Shown here: positions 50,626 to 60,405 of the stretch, piece after piece
How the letters are laid out: each line of letters opens with the position of its first letter
Numbering within the stretch: the first letter of the stretch is position 1
NCBI GenBank assembly: GCA_018711085.1
Contig: DVIR01000056.1
Span: forward strand, 1-64,000
From: Faeciplasma gallinarum
GTDB taxonomy: Bacteria; Bacillota; Clostridia; Oscillospirales; Ruminococcaceae
Reading direction: 5' to 3'
DNA length: 64,000 nt
Made by a program: the position numbers and the translations under genes
The notes under the pieces: model-generated
The model's input: the letters and a program-made list of their open reading frames with translations, nothing else
Told to the model about the DNA's origin: nothing
Database searches by the model: none

Positions 50626-50691
50626 TAGTTTTGACACCGTATTTTGATGATAATTTATGCCTGTGCGCCATATGTTCGCCTTTAAAACCCT

Positions 50692-51633
50692 CTATTCGTC
50701 GGGTTCTTCGACATCTTGACCTGTTTCTGTAGATTCCTGGCTCTGCTGCTGATTTGCCTGCTGTTCTTCTCTTTGCGCCAAGTCTTCCTGCATCTGCTGC
50801 AAGTCCTCATTTGTGATGAAGGAGACGCCGGCGGCAGCGCTATGGTATATAAGTCTGCCCGTCTCGTCGTCAGAGAGGTTGTTTTCGATAATTGCGCTGA
50901 CGTAGCGGAGCTTGTACTCATAATCGAGGGAGCTTCCGAACTCTATATCTATTCTTCCGGCGTAGCCTATCATGATGTCGGTTCTGTCGGTGATGTCTAT
51001 GTAGCTCACCTTTCCGGGGCAGATTTCATCCATGGCGTCAAGCAACTGCATGACTATTGTGAGCTTATTCGGGTCTTCCGACTCAAGCTCCTCGCCCAAT
51101 GACACGTTCACAAGGTCAAGCCCGTATATTTGCAAAAGCTCCGCTCTCGGGGATGCCTGCTCCGTTTCAAGGTAGCGTCCGCTTCGGGTTATGACGGCGT
51201 ACCTTGAGCCTTCGTACTGACAGCACGCAAACGGCTCGGCTTCCTCGACTGTTATGGTCATTTTATCGGGAAGCTTGCGCCGCACGGTGACGTTTTCGAT
51301 GTATATGAGCTCATCCTTTATCTTTTGTTCTACCTTGTCGGTATCTATGTTATACATGTTTTTGCCGACTTTCAAATCGGCTGCGTCGAGTATCTGTTCG
51401 ACTGTATATCGGGAGTTGCCGGTCACAACGTATTCTTTCACCCTGAACAAAAGCGTCCTCGAAAGCAAAAAGAGAATAAATCCGCAAATGAGGAATATCA
51501 TTAAGTAGTACAAAGAAAGATTTCTTTTTCGGCGGCGTCTTTTAGGGCGCACACCGGCTGCGCCGTTTGCGCCGTTTGTGCCGCTTGTCTGCGGCCGACT
51601 GCCTGCCGGCGGTTGTTTTACAACGTCCCTCAC
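50692..51633 (-). CDS. ftsQ: Cell division protein FtsQ/DivIB
   Basis: A 313-residue bitopic membrane protein: basic cytoplasmic tail (RPKRRRRKRN), one helix (about 42-64), then the POTRA domain (RVKEYVVTGNSRYTVEQILDAADLKVG, about 65-140) and the FtsQ beta domain (about 145-260). The C-terminus is Gln/Glu-rich. It connects the divisome across the membrane. It is 22 bases after murA and precedes ftsZ. Confidence 0.92.
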   Translation of the reverse strand: MRDVVKQPPAGSRPQTSGTNGANGAAGVRPKRRRRKRNLSLYYLMIFLICGFILFLLSRTLLFRVKEYVVTGNSRYTVEQILDAADLKVGKNMYNIDTDKVEQKIKDELIYIENVTVRRKLPDKMTITVEEAEPFACCQYEGSRYAVITRSGRYLETEQASPRAELLQIYGLDLVNVSLGEELESEDPNKLTIVMQLLDAMDEICPGKVSYIDITDRTDIMIGYAGRIDIEFGSSLDYEYKLRYVSAIIENNLSDDETGRLIYHSAAAGVSFITNEDLQQMQEDLAQREEQQANQQQSQESTETGQDVEEPDE

Positions 51634-51655
51634 TTATTTCACCTCCTGCATGCTT

Positions 51656-52915
51656 TTACACTCTTTTGACCGATCCTCCCACGGAGCAAAGCACTCCTTC
51701 GAGGTTTTCGTATCCTCTGTCTATGAAATGAACGTTTGAAACCGTGGTTGTTCCCTGCGCTCCCAAAGCCGCGACGACGAGCGCTGCGCCCGCTCGCAGA
51801 TCTGCCGCTCTCACCTGTGCGCCGTAAAGCTCACGAACGCCTTCTATGACGGCGACCCTGCCCTCCGCTTTGATGTTTGCGCCCATTCTCATCAGCTCAT
51901 CCACAGCCATGAATCTGTTTTCAAATATGTTTTCCACTATCATGCTTGTTCCGTCGGCTTTGCAAAGGGCGGCCATGGCAATAGGCTGGCAGTCTGTCGG
52001 GAATCCCGGGTAAGGCATGGTTCGCACGGTTCTGACCGCTTTGAGGGGCTTTTTGACGCTTATGAAGATCTTATCGGTGTAGGGATAAACCCCGCAGCCC
52101 ATTTCCGAGAACACCGACATGCACGAGTACATATCCTGCGGGCAGACGCCTGACAAAACAAGCTCTCCGCCTGCCGCGGCGGCAGCTCCCATATATGTAG
52201 CGGCAACTATTCTGTCCGGCATTACGGTGTATTCGCAGCCGTGCAGCTCGCTCACGCCGTTTATGGTTATGGTGGATGTGCCGCAGCCGTGTATGTTCGC
52301 CCCGCACATGTTTAAGTAGTTTGCAAGGTCGGTTATTTCCGGCTCTCTTGCGGCGTTGTATATTGTCACCTCGCCGTTTCCCACGGCGCAGTAAAGCATA
52401 ATGTTTTCCGTCGCCCCGACGGACGGCAGAGAAAGTGTTATATCGCAGCTCAAAGGGCGCATATTTGCGGTGCAGTCGAGCATGCCGTGATCCTCTATTA
52501 TCTTAACGCCGAGTTTTTTAAGCGATTCAAGGTGCAGATCTATCGGCCTCGGTCCAAGCTCGCATCCTCCGGGGAAGGAGAGCCTGCACCGCTTGTTTCT
52601 GCCGAGTATCGCGCCCAAAAAGACAATTGAGGAACGCATTTCACGCATCAGCCCGTCGCTCACCGTAAACCCGCCCGCCGACGAGGAGTCCACCACCACG
52701 GTGTCCCCTTCTCTTGTGCACTTGCAGCCAAGGGATCCGAGTATTCTGCATGCGGCGAACGCATCCGACAGCGCCGGACAGTTATGTATGACGCTTGTTC
52801 CGCAGGACAAAAACGCGGCGGCAAGCAGCGGAAGCGAGCTGTTTTTTGCTCCCTGCACTTTTATTTCTCCCTCTATCCTCCTGCCGCCTTCTATGATTAG
52901 CTTACTTTCGAGCAT
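51656..52915 (-). CDS. murA: UDP-N-acetylglucosamine 1-carboxyvinyltransferase
   Basis: About 419 residues, first committed enzyme of peptidoglycan synthesis, transferring enolpyruvate from PEP to UDP-GlcNAc. The N-terminal KVQGAKNSSLPLLAA, the catalytic Cys in PGGCELGPRPIDLHL (about residue 115) and the C-terminal DLRAGAALVVAAL are present. The Cys predicts fosfomycin sensitivity of this copy. ATG at 52915 follows AAAGGAG; the longer reading starts inside the gap. It is unusual to find murA between murG and ftsQ. Confidence 0.94.
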   Translation of the reverse strand: MLESKLIIEGGRRIEGEIKVQGAKNSSLPLLAAAFLSCGTSVIHNCPALSDAFAACRILGSLGCKCTREGDTVVVDSSSAGGFTVSDGLMREMRSSIVFLGAILGRNKRCRLSFPGGCELGPRPIDLHLESLKKLGVKIIEDHGMLDCTANMRPLSCDITLSLPSVGATENIMLYCAVGNGEVTIYNAAREPEITDLANYLNMCGANIHGCGTSTITINGVSELHGCEYTVMPDRIVAATYMGAAAAAGGELVLSGVCPQDMYSCMSVFSEMGCGVYPYTDKIFISVKKPLKAVRTVRTMPYPGFPTDCQPIAMAALCKADGTSMIVENIFENRFMAVDELMRMGANIKAEGRVAVIEGVRELYGAQVRAADLRAGAALVVAALGAQGTTTVSNVHFIDRGYENLEGVLCSVGGSVKRV

Positions 52916-53019
52916 CTTAATTCTCCTTTGCAACATATTACGCGCAGTTTTCTATAGGTCTATAAGCATAATATGTTGCGGCAAACTAAGGTGCTACTTT
53001 AAAAAAGCCATGCCGCCCC

Positions 53020-54153
53020 TCAGGACTCAAGAACGCCGTTTATGACGTCGGCTATCCTTGCGGGGGTGTCGGTTATGTAAAGCGCAGCCGCCCTCTCGGA
53101 CAGGCTCTCAAGCCTTGAGGGGTTGCTTATCAGCTCGGAAACGGTGTCTATGAGCCACTTGCTCGTCAGATCCTTTTGCTCGATGAGGATTGCCGCTCCG
53201 GCGTTTTGCAATACCATGCCGTTGTGGTACTGATGGTTTTCGGCAACTATCGGCGACGGAACAAGTATCGAGCCGCATCCGACAGCCTCTATCTCGGTGA
53301 GTGCTCCGGCTCCGCACCTGCTTATTATCAGGTCGGCCGCCTCCATGCACACCGGCATGTTGTCTATATACTCTTTTACCATAAAGTTTGGGTGCTCGTC
53401 AAGCTTCACTCCCTTTGAGGCAAGCATCGCGGCAAAGCTTCCCCTGCCGTTTTTGCCGTAGGAGTGTATATGGTTTACCTTTACGCCGTTTTCGCAATAC
53501 CACGCCAAAAGGTCGGCGACGGTCTCGTTTATCCTTCCCGCTCCCAAGCTGCCTCCGGTGGAGAGTATACACAGTCCGTCGTCAAATCCGAGCGCTCTTT
53601 TAGCCTCCGCCTTAGGCAGTCTGCCCTTTAAAAAGCCTGAGCGCACCGGCAGTCCCGTGACCACGCACTTCTCCTTCTGCGGGATGTAGTCCTTCGCCCT
53701 TTCAACGGTGAGCATGACTTTGTCCACGCTCTTTGCCAACAGCTTTGTCGTGACGCCCGGAAAGGCGTTTTGCTCGTGTATTACGGTCTTTATGCCCATC
53801 TTTGCAGCCATGCGCACAATCGGGCCGCATACGTATCCGCCGGTGCCTATCACGAGGTCGGGCTTAAAGCTGTTTAAAATCTCACGTGAGCGCTTGCCGG
53901 AGTGAAGAAGGTAGTTCGCAGCGGTTATGTTTCTCTTCAGGTTGTTAAAAGACGGTTTTCTTTGAAATCCCGCAACGTTCATCGGTGCAAAATCCATCCC
54001 CGCCTTTTTGACAAGGTCGCACTCAAGGCCGTTCGGCGTGCCGACGTATAAAAACTTTGCGTCGGGGTGGCTGTCTTTTATTATCTCCGATATTGCAAGC
54101 GCGGGGTTTACATGTCCCGCCGTGCCCCCTCCGGAAAGTATCACTTTAAGCAT
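53020..54153 (-). CDS. murG: UDP-GlcNAc:lipid I N-acetylglucosaminyltransferase
   Basis: About 377 residues, GT28 enzyme making lipid II on the inner membrane face. Motifs: SGGGTAGHVNPALAI at the N-terminus, TGGYVCGPIVRMA, HEQNAFPGVTTKLLA, GGSLGAGRINE, and SRCGAGALTEIEAVGCGSILVPSP. ATG at 54153 follows GGTG; the earlier Met at 54222 lies within the ftsW gene. It follows ftsW by 16 bases. Confidence 0.95.
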   Translation of the reverse strand: MLKVILSGGGTAGHVNPALAISEIIKDSHPDAKFLYVGTPNGLECDLVKKAGMDFAPMNVAGFQRKPSFNNLKRNITAANYLLHSGKRSREILNSFKPDLVIGTGGYVCGPIVRMAAKMGIKTVIHEQNAFPGVTTKLLAKSVDKVMLTVERAKDYIPQKEKCVVTGLPVRSGFLKGRLPKAEAKRALGFDDGLCILSTGGSLGAGRINETVADLLAWYCENGVKVNHIHSYGKNGRGSFAAMLASKGVKLDEHPNFMVKEYIDNMPVCMEAADLIISRCGAGALTEIEAVGCGSILVPSPIVAENHQYHNGMVLQNAGAAILIEQKDLTSKWLIDTVSELISNPSRLESLSERAAALYITDTPARIADVINGVLES

Positions 54154-54169
54154 AATATCACCGCATCCT

Positions 54170-55456
54170 TTATATGTTTTCGCAGCGTCTTGACACCGCA
54201 AGCACGACTCCCATCTCGGCAAGCTGTATCACAAGCGCCGTTCCGCCTGAGCTGAAAAACGGCAGCGACACGCCGGTGTTCGGGAACGCATTGCATGCGA
54301 CGCCTATATTCAGTATCGCCTGCAAACCTATTTGGAACGTCATTCCGCTCGTTATGAGCATGCCGAACCTGTCGGGCGCCTTTGACGCTATTCTAAATCC
54401 CCTGTAGACAAGCAGTCCGAACAGTATCAGCACCGCAAGTCCGCCCATATATCCGAGTTCCTCTACTATTATAGATATTATAAAGTCGTTTTGCGATTCG
54501 GGCAGCCACAGATATTTCTGCCTCGACTCGCCGAACCCGAGTCCGAACCATCCGCCCGAGCCTATTGCAATGAGCGACTGAGCGGTCTGCCAGTTGTCAT
54601 CCGTAATTTCTCCCGACTCGACGCTCTCCATGCTTGCAACTCTGTCAAAGATGTAGGACAGTCCGCCGCCCCTTGCCACGGAGTACGCAACAGCCGCAAC
54701 CACCGCAAACACGAGCACCACTGCGCCGAGCTTGAGCATATCCTTCCAGGGCATTCCGCTGACAAACACCACGCATGCAAAAAGCGCGCACATGATTAAA
54801 AGTCCCGAAATATGCCTTTGCAAAACCATGTTCAGGCAGACCGGCAGCATCGCCAAAAGCAGCGGTATGACCTTTTTTTGCATGGATATGTTTTTGTCCT
54901 TCAGCTTTATTATCAGGTACGCTACGAAAACTATCAGCACGGGTTTCATCGCCTCAGAGGGCTGAAAAGAAAGAGGGCCGATGTTTATCCATCGCCTTGC
55001 ATCGTGAGCATCGTCCCCGAAGAAGGAGGTGTATGTCAGTATGGCAAGCATGCCGAAATATCCTATGAACACCACGTTTGTGTTCATGAGAATGTGGTAG
55101 TCAAAGAACGAAATAAAGAGCATGAGCAAAACGCCTATGATCGCCGCTATGCCCTGCGTTCTGACATACATGTATCCGTCGCCGTGGTTTAAAAGTCCCT
55201 CCATGTAGCTCGCAGAGAACATCATGACAAGGCCGTATATGAGCAAAACCACAACGACTACGAAAAACAGCATATCCATGCTGCCGTCAACCACTCTTAT
55301 GCCCGGCTCTTTTGTCTTTACCCTGCGCCTTTTTGTGCGCGGTTTTGGGGCATTTCCGGCAGGCTGCGGGGCAAGCGCCGCCTGATCGCCCGACGCGCCG
55401 CCTGAGCTGACTGTTATTAAGTTTCTTCTTCTGTTGTCCGTCGGCACGTCCTGCAC
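54170..55456 (-). CDS. ftsW: Lipid II polymerase FtsW (SEDS family)
   Basis: A 428-residue membrane protein with ten helices and SEDS motifs: KPVLIVFVAYLI, RHISGLLIM, SESQNDFI-like PESQNDFIISIIVEELG, and FFSSGGTALVIQ. It polymerises glycan at the division site with a class B PBP. The N-terminal cytoplasmic tail of about 55 residues is basic. The frame opens at GTG 55456, but GTG 55447 has AGGGGG at better spacing. Confidence 0.95.
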   Translation of the reverse strand: MQDVPTDNRRRNLITVSSGGASGDQAALAPQPAGNAPKPRTKRRRVKTKEPGIRVVDGSMDMLFFVVVVVLLIYGLVMMFSASYMEGLLNHGDGYMYVRTQGIAAIIGVLLMLFISFFDYHILMNTNVVFIGYFGMLAILTYTSFFGDDAHDARRWINIGPLSFQPSEAMKPVLIVFVAYLIIKLKDKNISMQKKVIPLLLAMLPVCLNMVLQRHISGLLIMCALFACVVFVSGMPWKDMLKLGAVVLVFAVVAAVAYSVARGGGLSYIFDRVASMESVESGEITDDNWQTAQSLIAIGSGGWFGLGFGESRQKYLWLPESQNDFIISIIVEELGYMGGLAVLILFGLLVYRGFRIASKAPDRFGMLITSGMTFQIGLQAILNIGVACNAFPNTGVSLPFFSSGGTALVIQLAEMGVVLAVSRRCENI

Positions 55457-55482
55457 CCCCTTACACGGTTATTTTATCTTTT

Positions 55483-56508
55483 TCAGCTCGGCAGGTTTGA
55501 GGTGTAAAGCCACGTCGCCAAAACGCCGAGCACTCCCGCCGCTGCGGTAACTCCCGCAAACACGAAAAGTATCTTATACTCGCTCCATCCGCACAGCTCA
55601 AAGTGGTGATGAATGGGCGCCATCTTGAACACGCGCTTTTTGCGTATTTTAAAGCTGAGTATTTGTATCACGTCGCTGAGGGCTTCAACTATATATATCA
55701 CTCCGACAAGCGGTATCAAAAGCTCCAGCCCGCTCGCCATGCCCATGGCTATGACGCATCCGCCCAAAAACAGCGAGCCGGTATCGCCCATGAACACCTT
55801 TGCGGGGTGCAGGTTCCATATGAGAAATCCCATGCATCCGCCAGCAACCGCCATTGCAAACGCCGACATCTCCCAGTTGTCGAGCAGAACAAATATCATC
55901 GTAAACGCAACCGAGTACACCACCGTCACCGAACCCAAAAGCCCGTCTACGCCGTCGGTGAAGTTTACCGCGTTTACCACGCCGTATATCGCTATGCCCA
56001 TTATGGGGTAGTACAGCCATCCGAAGTCCACCGCGCCTATAATCGGGAACACGACCTGCGTCGAGTCGCCGAGGAAGTAGCATGCCACCATGTATCCCGC
56101 AGTTATCAGGAGCTGAAAAACGGTTTTGGCATTTATGCTGAGGCCCTTGTTTCTCTTTTTAACCACCTTGATGTAGTCGTCGCAAAAGCCGACAAGCATA
56201 AACAAAATCGACACTCCCACAGCCAAAAGGAGCTTTAAGCCGCTGTTTTCCGGCGTCTGTATCATGTGCGCGTTCCTGTATGCGCGTATCAGCAGGTACC
56301 CCACCCACACCGCAACAGGTACGGACAGTATGAACATAAAGCCGCCCATGAGAGGCGTGCCCTCTTTTGACTTATGCCACGCCGGACCTATGTCGAGAAT
56401 GTGAGAGCCGGCTTTCAGCTTTCTTAAATATGGTATTAGTACAATGCCGAACAGTCCCGCCACCAAAAGGGACAGAAATCCGACTATAAGGTTTATCCAA
56501 AATGGCAT
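55483..56508 (-). CDS. mraY: Phospho-MurNAc-pentapeptide translocase
   Basis: A 341-residue membrane enzyme with about ten helices that attaches phospho-MurNAc-pentapeptide to undecaprenyl phosphate, forming lipid I. Motifs: KEGTPLMGGFMFI, FCDDYIKVVKKRNKGL, NFTDGVDGLLG, FMGDTGSLFLGG and APIHHHFELCGWSE. It lies 30 bases after murE. Confidence 0.96.
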   Translation of the reverse strand: MPFWINLIVGFLSLLVAGLFGIVLIPYLRKLKAGSHILDIGPAWHKSKEGTPLMGGFMFILSVPVAVWVGYLLIRAYRNAHMIQTPENSGLKLLLAVGVSILFMLVGFCDDYIKVVKKRNKGLSINAKTVFQLLITAGYMVACYFLGDSTQVVFPIIGAVDFGWLYYPIMGIAIYGVVNAVNFTDGVDGLLGSVTVVYSVAFTMIFVLLDNWEMSAFAMAVAGGCMGFLIWNLHPAKVFMGDTGSLFLGGCVIAMGMASGLELLIPLVGVIYIVEALSDVIQILSFKIRKKRVFKMAPIHHHFELCGWSEYKILFVFAGVTAAAGVLGVLATWLYTSNLPS

Positions 56509-56538
56509 TGTTTGACCTCCGATTTTTTCTTATGCTTT

Positions 56539-57999
56539 CTATTTCCCTTCATCTGCGAAGGCTGCCGCAAGGGCGTCTTTCACCACTTCGTGCTCGTCAA
56601 AATGTATCTTCACGCCGCCGGCAAGTATCTGATAGTCCTCATGCCCCTTTCCGGCAAGAACTATCACATCGTCCTTTTGAGCATTTTTGACCGCCCAGAA
56701 AATCGCATCGCGGCGGTTGTCTATTTCAATATATTCCTTGAAGTCGGCATCAAGACCTTTTATTATCTGCGTTATTATCTCGTGCGGATCCTCATCTCTG
56801 GGGTTGTCTGAGGTTATTATGAGAAAGTCCGCATTTTCTGCCGCAGCTTTTGCCATGAGCGGACGCTTTTTTGCGTCTCTGTTTCCGCCGCAGCCGAACA
56901 GGCAGACCACCCTTCCCTTTGCGAACTCCCTGACCGTTTCAAGTATGTTCACGAGCGCATCGGGTGTGTGAGCATAGTCAAGTATCACGCTGAAGTCCCT
57001 GCCGGTATCGACAAGCTCGCATCTGCCCCTCACGCCGGGGATTTTTGCAATGCCCGCAGCCGTCTTATCCATGCCTATTCCGCAAAGCTCCAGGGCGCAT
57101 ATCGCAGCCATGCTGTTTGATACATTATAACTGCCCGGGAGGCGTATGTCCACCTTATAAGTCTTTTTTCTGTCCGAAAGCCAGTAGCTCGAACCGCCGC
57201 CGTGCAGCTTTATAAAATCCGCGCTGAAGTCCGCATCGGAGTTTTTCTCCGAAAAGCTGAACTTGTTGCAGGATATTTCGCCGTAAAGCCTTGCGCCGTA
57301 CTCGTCGTCGATATTTACAAGCGCATTTGTGCACCTTGAAAACAGCAGCTTTTTCGCCTGATAGTAGTTTTCCATAGTGCCGTGAACGTCGAGGTGATCC
57401 TGAGTGAGGTTGGTGAATACCGCCGTTTCAAACCACACGTCGCCGAGCCTTTGCTGCTCAAGCCCCTGAGACGACACCTCCATGACCACGTACCGGCAGC
57501 CGCTTTCAGCCATTCTGTCGAGCAGCTCAAAGAACTCGTTCGGCTCCGGAGTTGTGCGCTCTGCGTGTGTTACCTCGCCGCAAATTTCGTTTTGGCAGGT
57601 GCCTATAAGCCCCGCGGGTATGCTTAAGTCGTCAAGAAGTCTTTTTATCAGCGTGGTGGTGGTTGTCTTGCCGTTCGTGCCCGTCACGCCGATAAACTTC
57701 ATCTTCTTTTCGGGGTTTGAATACATGTTTGCCCAAATCCTCGAGAGGGCAAGCCTTGTATCGGGGACGATTATCTGATTTCCCACGGCGCAGTCGCGCT
57801 CTGTCACAACCGCGCCGACGCCTTTTTTCTCAAGCTCCGGCACAGCGTCATGCGCATCAAACTTTGCGCCCTTCAGGCACACAAACAGCGTGCCCGAGTC
57901 GATTTCATCCCTTGTGTCTGAGGATATTTTAGTTATCTGTATATCTTTTATGCCTTCGGGGAGCTGCGCCGCTCCCCTTAACAGTTCGCTGAGTTTCAT
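56539..57999 (-). CDS. murE: UDP-MurNAc-tripeptide synthetase (meso-DAP type)
   Basis: A 486-residue Mur ligase adding the third amino acid to UDP-MurNAc-dipeptide. ATP site GVTGTNGKTTTTTLIKRL, MEVSSQGLEQQRL, carbamoyl-Lys region, and the DNPRDEDP motif that selects meso-diaminopimelate rather than lysine. This suggests A1-gamma type peptidoglycan. It is upstream of mraY, with the penicillin-binding protein before it. Confidence 0.95.
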   Translation of the reverse strand: MKLSELLRGAAQLPEGIKDIQITKISSDTRDEIDSGTLFVCLKGAKFDAHDAVPELEKKGVGAVVTERDCAVGNQIIVPDTRLALSRIWANMYSNPEKKMKFIGVTGTNGKTTTTTLIKRLLDDLSIPAGLIGTCQNEICGEVTHAERTTPEPNEFFELLDRMAESGCRYVVMEVSSQGLEQQRLGDVWFETAVFTNLTQDHLDVHGTMENYYQAKKLLFSRCTNALVNIDDEYGARLYGEISCNKFSFSEKNSDADFSADFIKLHGGGSSYWLSDRKKTYKVDIRLPGSYNVSNSMAAICALELCGIGMDKTAAGIAKIPGVRGRCELVDTGRDFSVILDYAHTPDALVNILETVREFAKGRVVCLFGCGGNRDAKKRPLMAKAAAENADFLIITSDNPRDEDPHEIITQIIKGLDADFKEYIEIDNRRDAIFWAVKNAQKDDVIVLAGKGHEDYQILAGGVKIHFDEHEVVKDALAAAFADEGK

Positions 58000-58033
58000 A
58001 TTGCCCTGCTGCCTCCATGCGTTTTACGCCATA

Positions 58034-60268
58034 TCATCCCGTCTCGTCGTTTATGAGGAAGTACGCCTCGATTATCGTTCCCCGCGGCACGTAGCACTCC
58101 TTATAGTTCATGACGCCGGAGCATTCCGCTCCCGCTTTTTGTGCCGCGCCTCCGAGAGGCCTTAGGTTGAGCCCCAGCTCGGCAAGCTCCTCGTTTGCCT
58201 CCTTGAGCGTGTATCCGGTCAGATCCGGCACATATACCATCTCTTCTTCCGTGCCCTCTTCGGTGTACAGGACAACCGTGCTGTCCTTTGGCATCTGGTT
58301 GCCGTGAGACGGAACCTGCTTGACGACGGTTTCGCCGTCTCCCACCACGTCCGCATTTAATCCGATCGATTCAAGCGTTGCTATTGCGCTTTCGACAGTC
58401 GCATCCTCTACGTCCGGAACCGTAACCTCAAGCTCTGCAAGCTCTTCCTCGGTGTATTCCGCATAGTAGCCGAGATATGGCAGTATCTCTGTAAACACCT
58501 CCGAAACAACCGGAGCCGCAACAGCCGAGCCGTAGTAAAGTCCGTTCGTCGGCTCATCCACCATTACAAGCATGATTATTTCGGGGTCGTCCGCGGGATA
58601 GAACGCGCAGTACGAGGAAACGTAGGTGTTTCCCTCCGGATTCTCGTCGAGCTTCTGAGACGTGCCCGACTTTCCGCCTATATTATAGCCCTTTATGTAA
58701 ACGTTGCTTCCCGAATTTACGGTGACGACCGTTTCAAGCGTCTGGCGCATAATCGCAGACGTCTCCTCCGATATCACCTGTCTTTTTATCGTGGGGGCAA
58801 ACTGCTTTACTATGTTTCCGTCGCTGTCAACAATCTTGTCGACAACGTAAGGCGTGACGAGATTTCCGCCGTTTACGACCGCAGCATACGCGCAGATCAT
58901 CTGTATGGGCGTTATTTTGTTTGTCTGTCCGAAGGAGCTTGACGCTAATGATACCGGCGTCATGCTCTCATACGGCACATAAAGGCTGACCGCCTCCGCA
59001 GGGAGGTCTATGCCTGTTTTCTGAGTGAGCCCGAATGCGTCAAAGTAATGGCAAAACAGCTTTGCGCCGAGCCTTTGACCTATCTCAACGAACGCAGGGT
59101 TGCAGGAGTTTGTCATCGTCTGAACGAAGTTTTGCGTGCCGTGTCCGCCGTGAGTTGTCCAGCAGTGGAATATGACGCCCTGAACCTCGGTCTCGCCGTC
59201 GCAGTAGAAAGTATCCGAAAGGCTTATGGCGTTTTCCTCAAGTGCCGCGGAGCCTGTCACAACCTTGAATACCGAGCCGGGGAAGTACAGCGACGATATG
59301 GCTTTGTTTGTCCACTGCAAGTTCCACGCCAAAGACCTCTGGTTGTAATACTCCTCCATATCGCCCGACATCTCAAGACCCGCAAGCGCCAGCGACGTCT
59401 TTTCGTCGTATATGTAAGACGGGTCGTTTAAGTTATAATCCGTCTCTGTCGCCATGGCGTATATTGCGCCGGTTTTGCAGTTCATGACTATGGCGCAGGC
59501 TTTATTTTTAGGGTTATTTGCCTGTACTGCACTCTCAAGGGCTTTTTCGGTGTAGTACTGTATGGTGGCGTCGAGGTTTGTGTAAAGCGAGTCGCCGTCC
59601 TGAGCGTCATAGCTTTGCTTATATTTGTACTGAAACTCCGCGCCGGTGGCGTCTCGGGCGCTGATGATCTTTCCGTCAACTCCGGTCAGGTACTCGTCAT
59701 AATACGCCTCAAGTCCGTATATGCCGTATCCGTCATAGTGAAGGTGACCTATCACGTTTGCCGCAAGGTCGTTTTGAGGGTAGTATCTCTTTGCCGTTGG
59801 TGTAGCTCCCACAGAGGTTATGCCCTCTGCGGACATGGTGTTCATTATATCGGTTGCCACGGATTTTTCAACGCCTGTCGCAACTTCCTGATATGCGTTG
59901 TCCTTATAAAGCTTTTCTCTCACCTGCTCGGCGTCGATTCCGAGCTTAGAGGACAGCGTGTAAACTATTATGTCCTCCTTTTCGGTATCTCTTTCGGCGT
60001 ATGTCCTCGGGTCAACATAAACGGTATACACCGTCACGCTTTGAGCAAGAACCTGTCCGTTTTTGTCGTATATCGTTCCGCGGTTTGCCTTGACAGTCGT
60101 GGAGCGAAACTGCTGGCTGCTCGCAAGCGCCTGATACTTGTCGCTCTCGCGCACAGCTACGTTATACATCTGCACCGACACATAGATCAGCGCCGCAAGC
60201 ATCACAACAAAGACCAAAAGGTTTAACCGCCTTTTCATGGACGGCGTCGATTTTTCAGATACAGCCAT
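58034..60268 (-). CDS. ftsI: Class B penicillin-binding protein with PASTA domains (FtsI/SpoVD type)
   Basis: About 744 residues: N-terminal helix (about 15-38), dimerisation domain starting VKANRGTIYDKNGQVLAQS, and transpeptidase domain (about 250-580) with SVFK (nucleophile Ser), TNSCNPAFV (SxN) and GGKSGTSQK (KSGT). Two PASTA domains follow (about 615-670 and 680-740). It cross-links septal peptidoglycan with FtsW. PASTA domains and this position are shared by division PBPs and sporulation SpoVD; the sequence does not separate the two. ATG at 60268 follows AAAGGA. Confidence 0.93.
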   Translation of the reverse strand: MAVSEKSTPSMKRRLNLLVFVVMLAALIYVSVQMYNVAVRESDKYQALASSQQFRSTTVKANRGTIYDKNGQVLAQSVTVYTVYVDPRTYAERDTEKEDIIVYTLSSKLGIDAEQVREKLYKDNAYQEVATGVEKSVATDIMNTMSAEGITSVGATPTAKRYYPQNDLAANVIGHLHYDGYGIYGLEAYYDEYLTGVDGKIISARDATGAEFQYKYKQSYDAQDGDSLYTNLDATIQYYTEKALESAVQANNPKNKACAIVMNCKTGAIYAMATETDYNLNDPSYIYDEKTSLALAGLEMSGDMEEYYNQRSLAWNLQWTNKAISSLYFPGSVFKVVTGSAALEENAISLSDTFYCDGETEVQGVIFHCWTTHGGHGTQNFVQTMTNSCNPAFVEIGQRLGAKLFCHYFDAFGLTQKTGIDLPAEAVSLYVPYESMTPVSLASSSFGQTNKITPIQMICAYAAVVNGGNLVTPYVVDKIVDSDGNIVKQFAPTIKRQVISEETSAIMRQTLETVVTVNSGSNVYIKGYNIGGKSGTSQKLDENPEGNTYVSSYCAFYPADDPEIIMLVMVDEPTNGLYYGSAVAAPVVSEVFTEILPYLGYYAEYTEEELAELEVTVPDVEDATVESAIATLESIGLNADVVGDGETVVKQVPSHGNQMPKDSTVVLYTEEGTEEEMVYVPDLTGYTLKEANEELAELGLNLRPLGGAAQKAGAECSGVMNYKECYVPRGTIIEAYFLINDETG

Positions 60269-60329
60269 TTCGTTTCCTTTCCGCAAAATTTGCCAGCGAG
60301 TCTTGCCGGCATAATTTGCTGTATGACGC

Positions 60330-60381
60330 AAGAAAGCTAAGTTTGCCCTTCAATATTTGAGAAGGTAAAACTTAACTTTCT
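60330..60381 (-). repeat. Intercistronic hairpin between ftsL and the PBP gene
   Basis: GAAAGcTAAGTTT and AAACTTAaCTTTC, with inner CTTC/GAAG, form an extended imperfect stem. No T run follows, so it is more likely an mRNA processing or attenuation element than a terminator. Confidence 0.5.
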
Positions 60382-60405
60382 CCTGATATATTCATCTTTA
60401 TTTCA

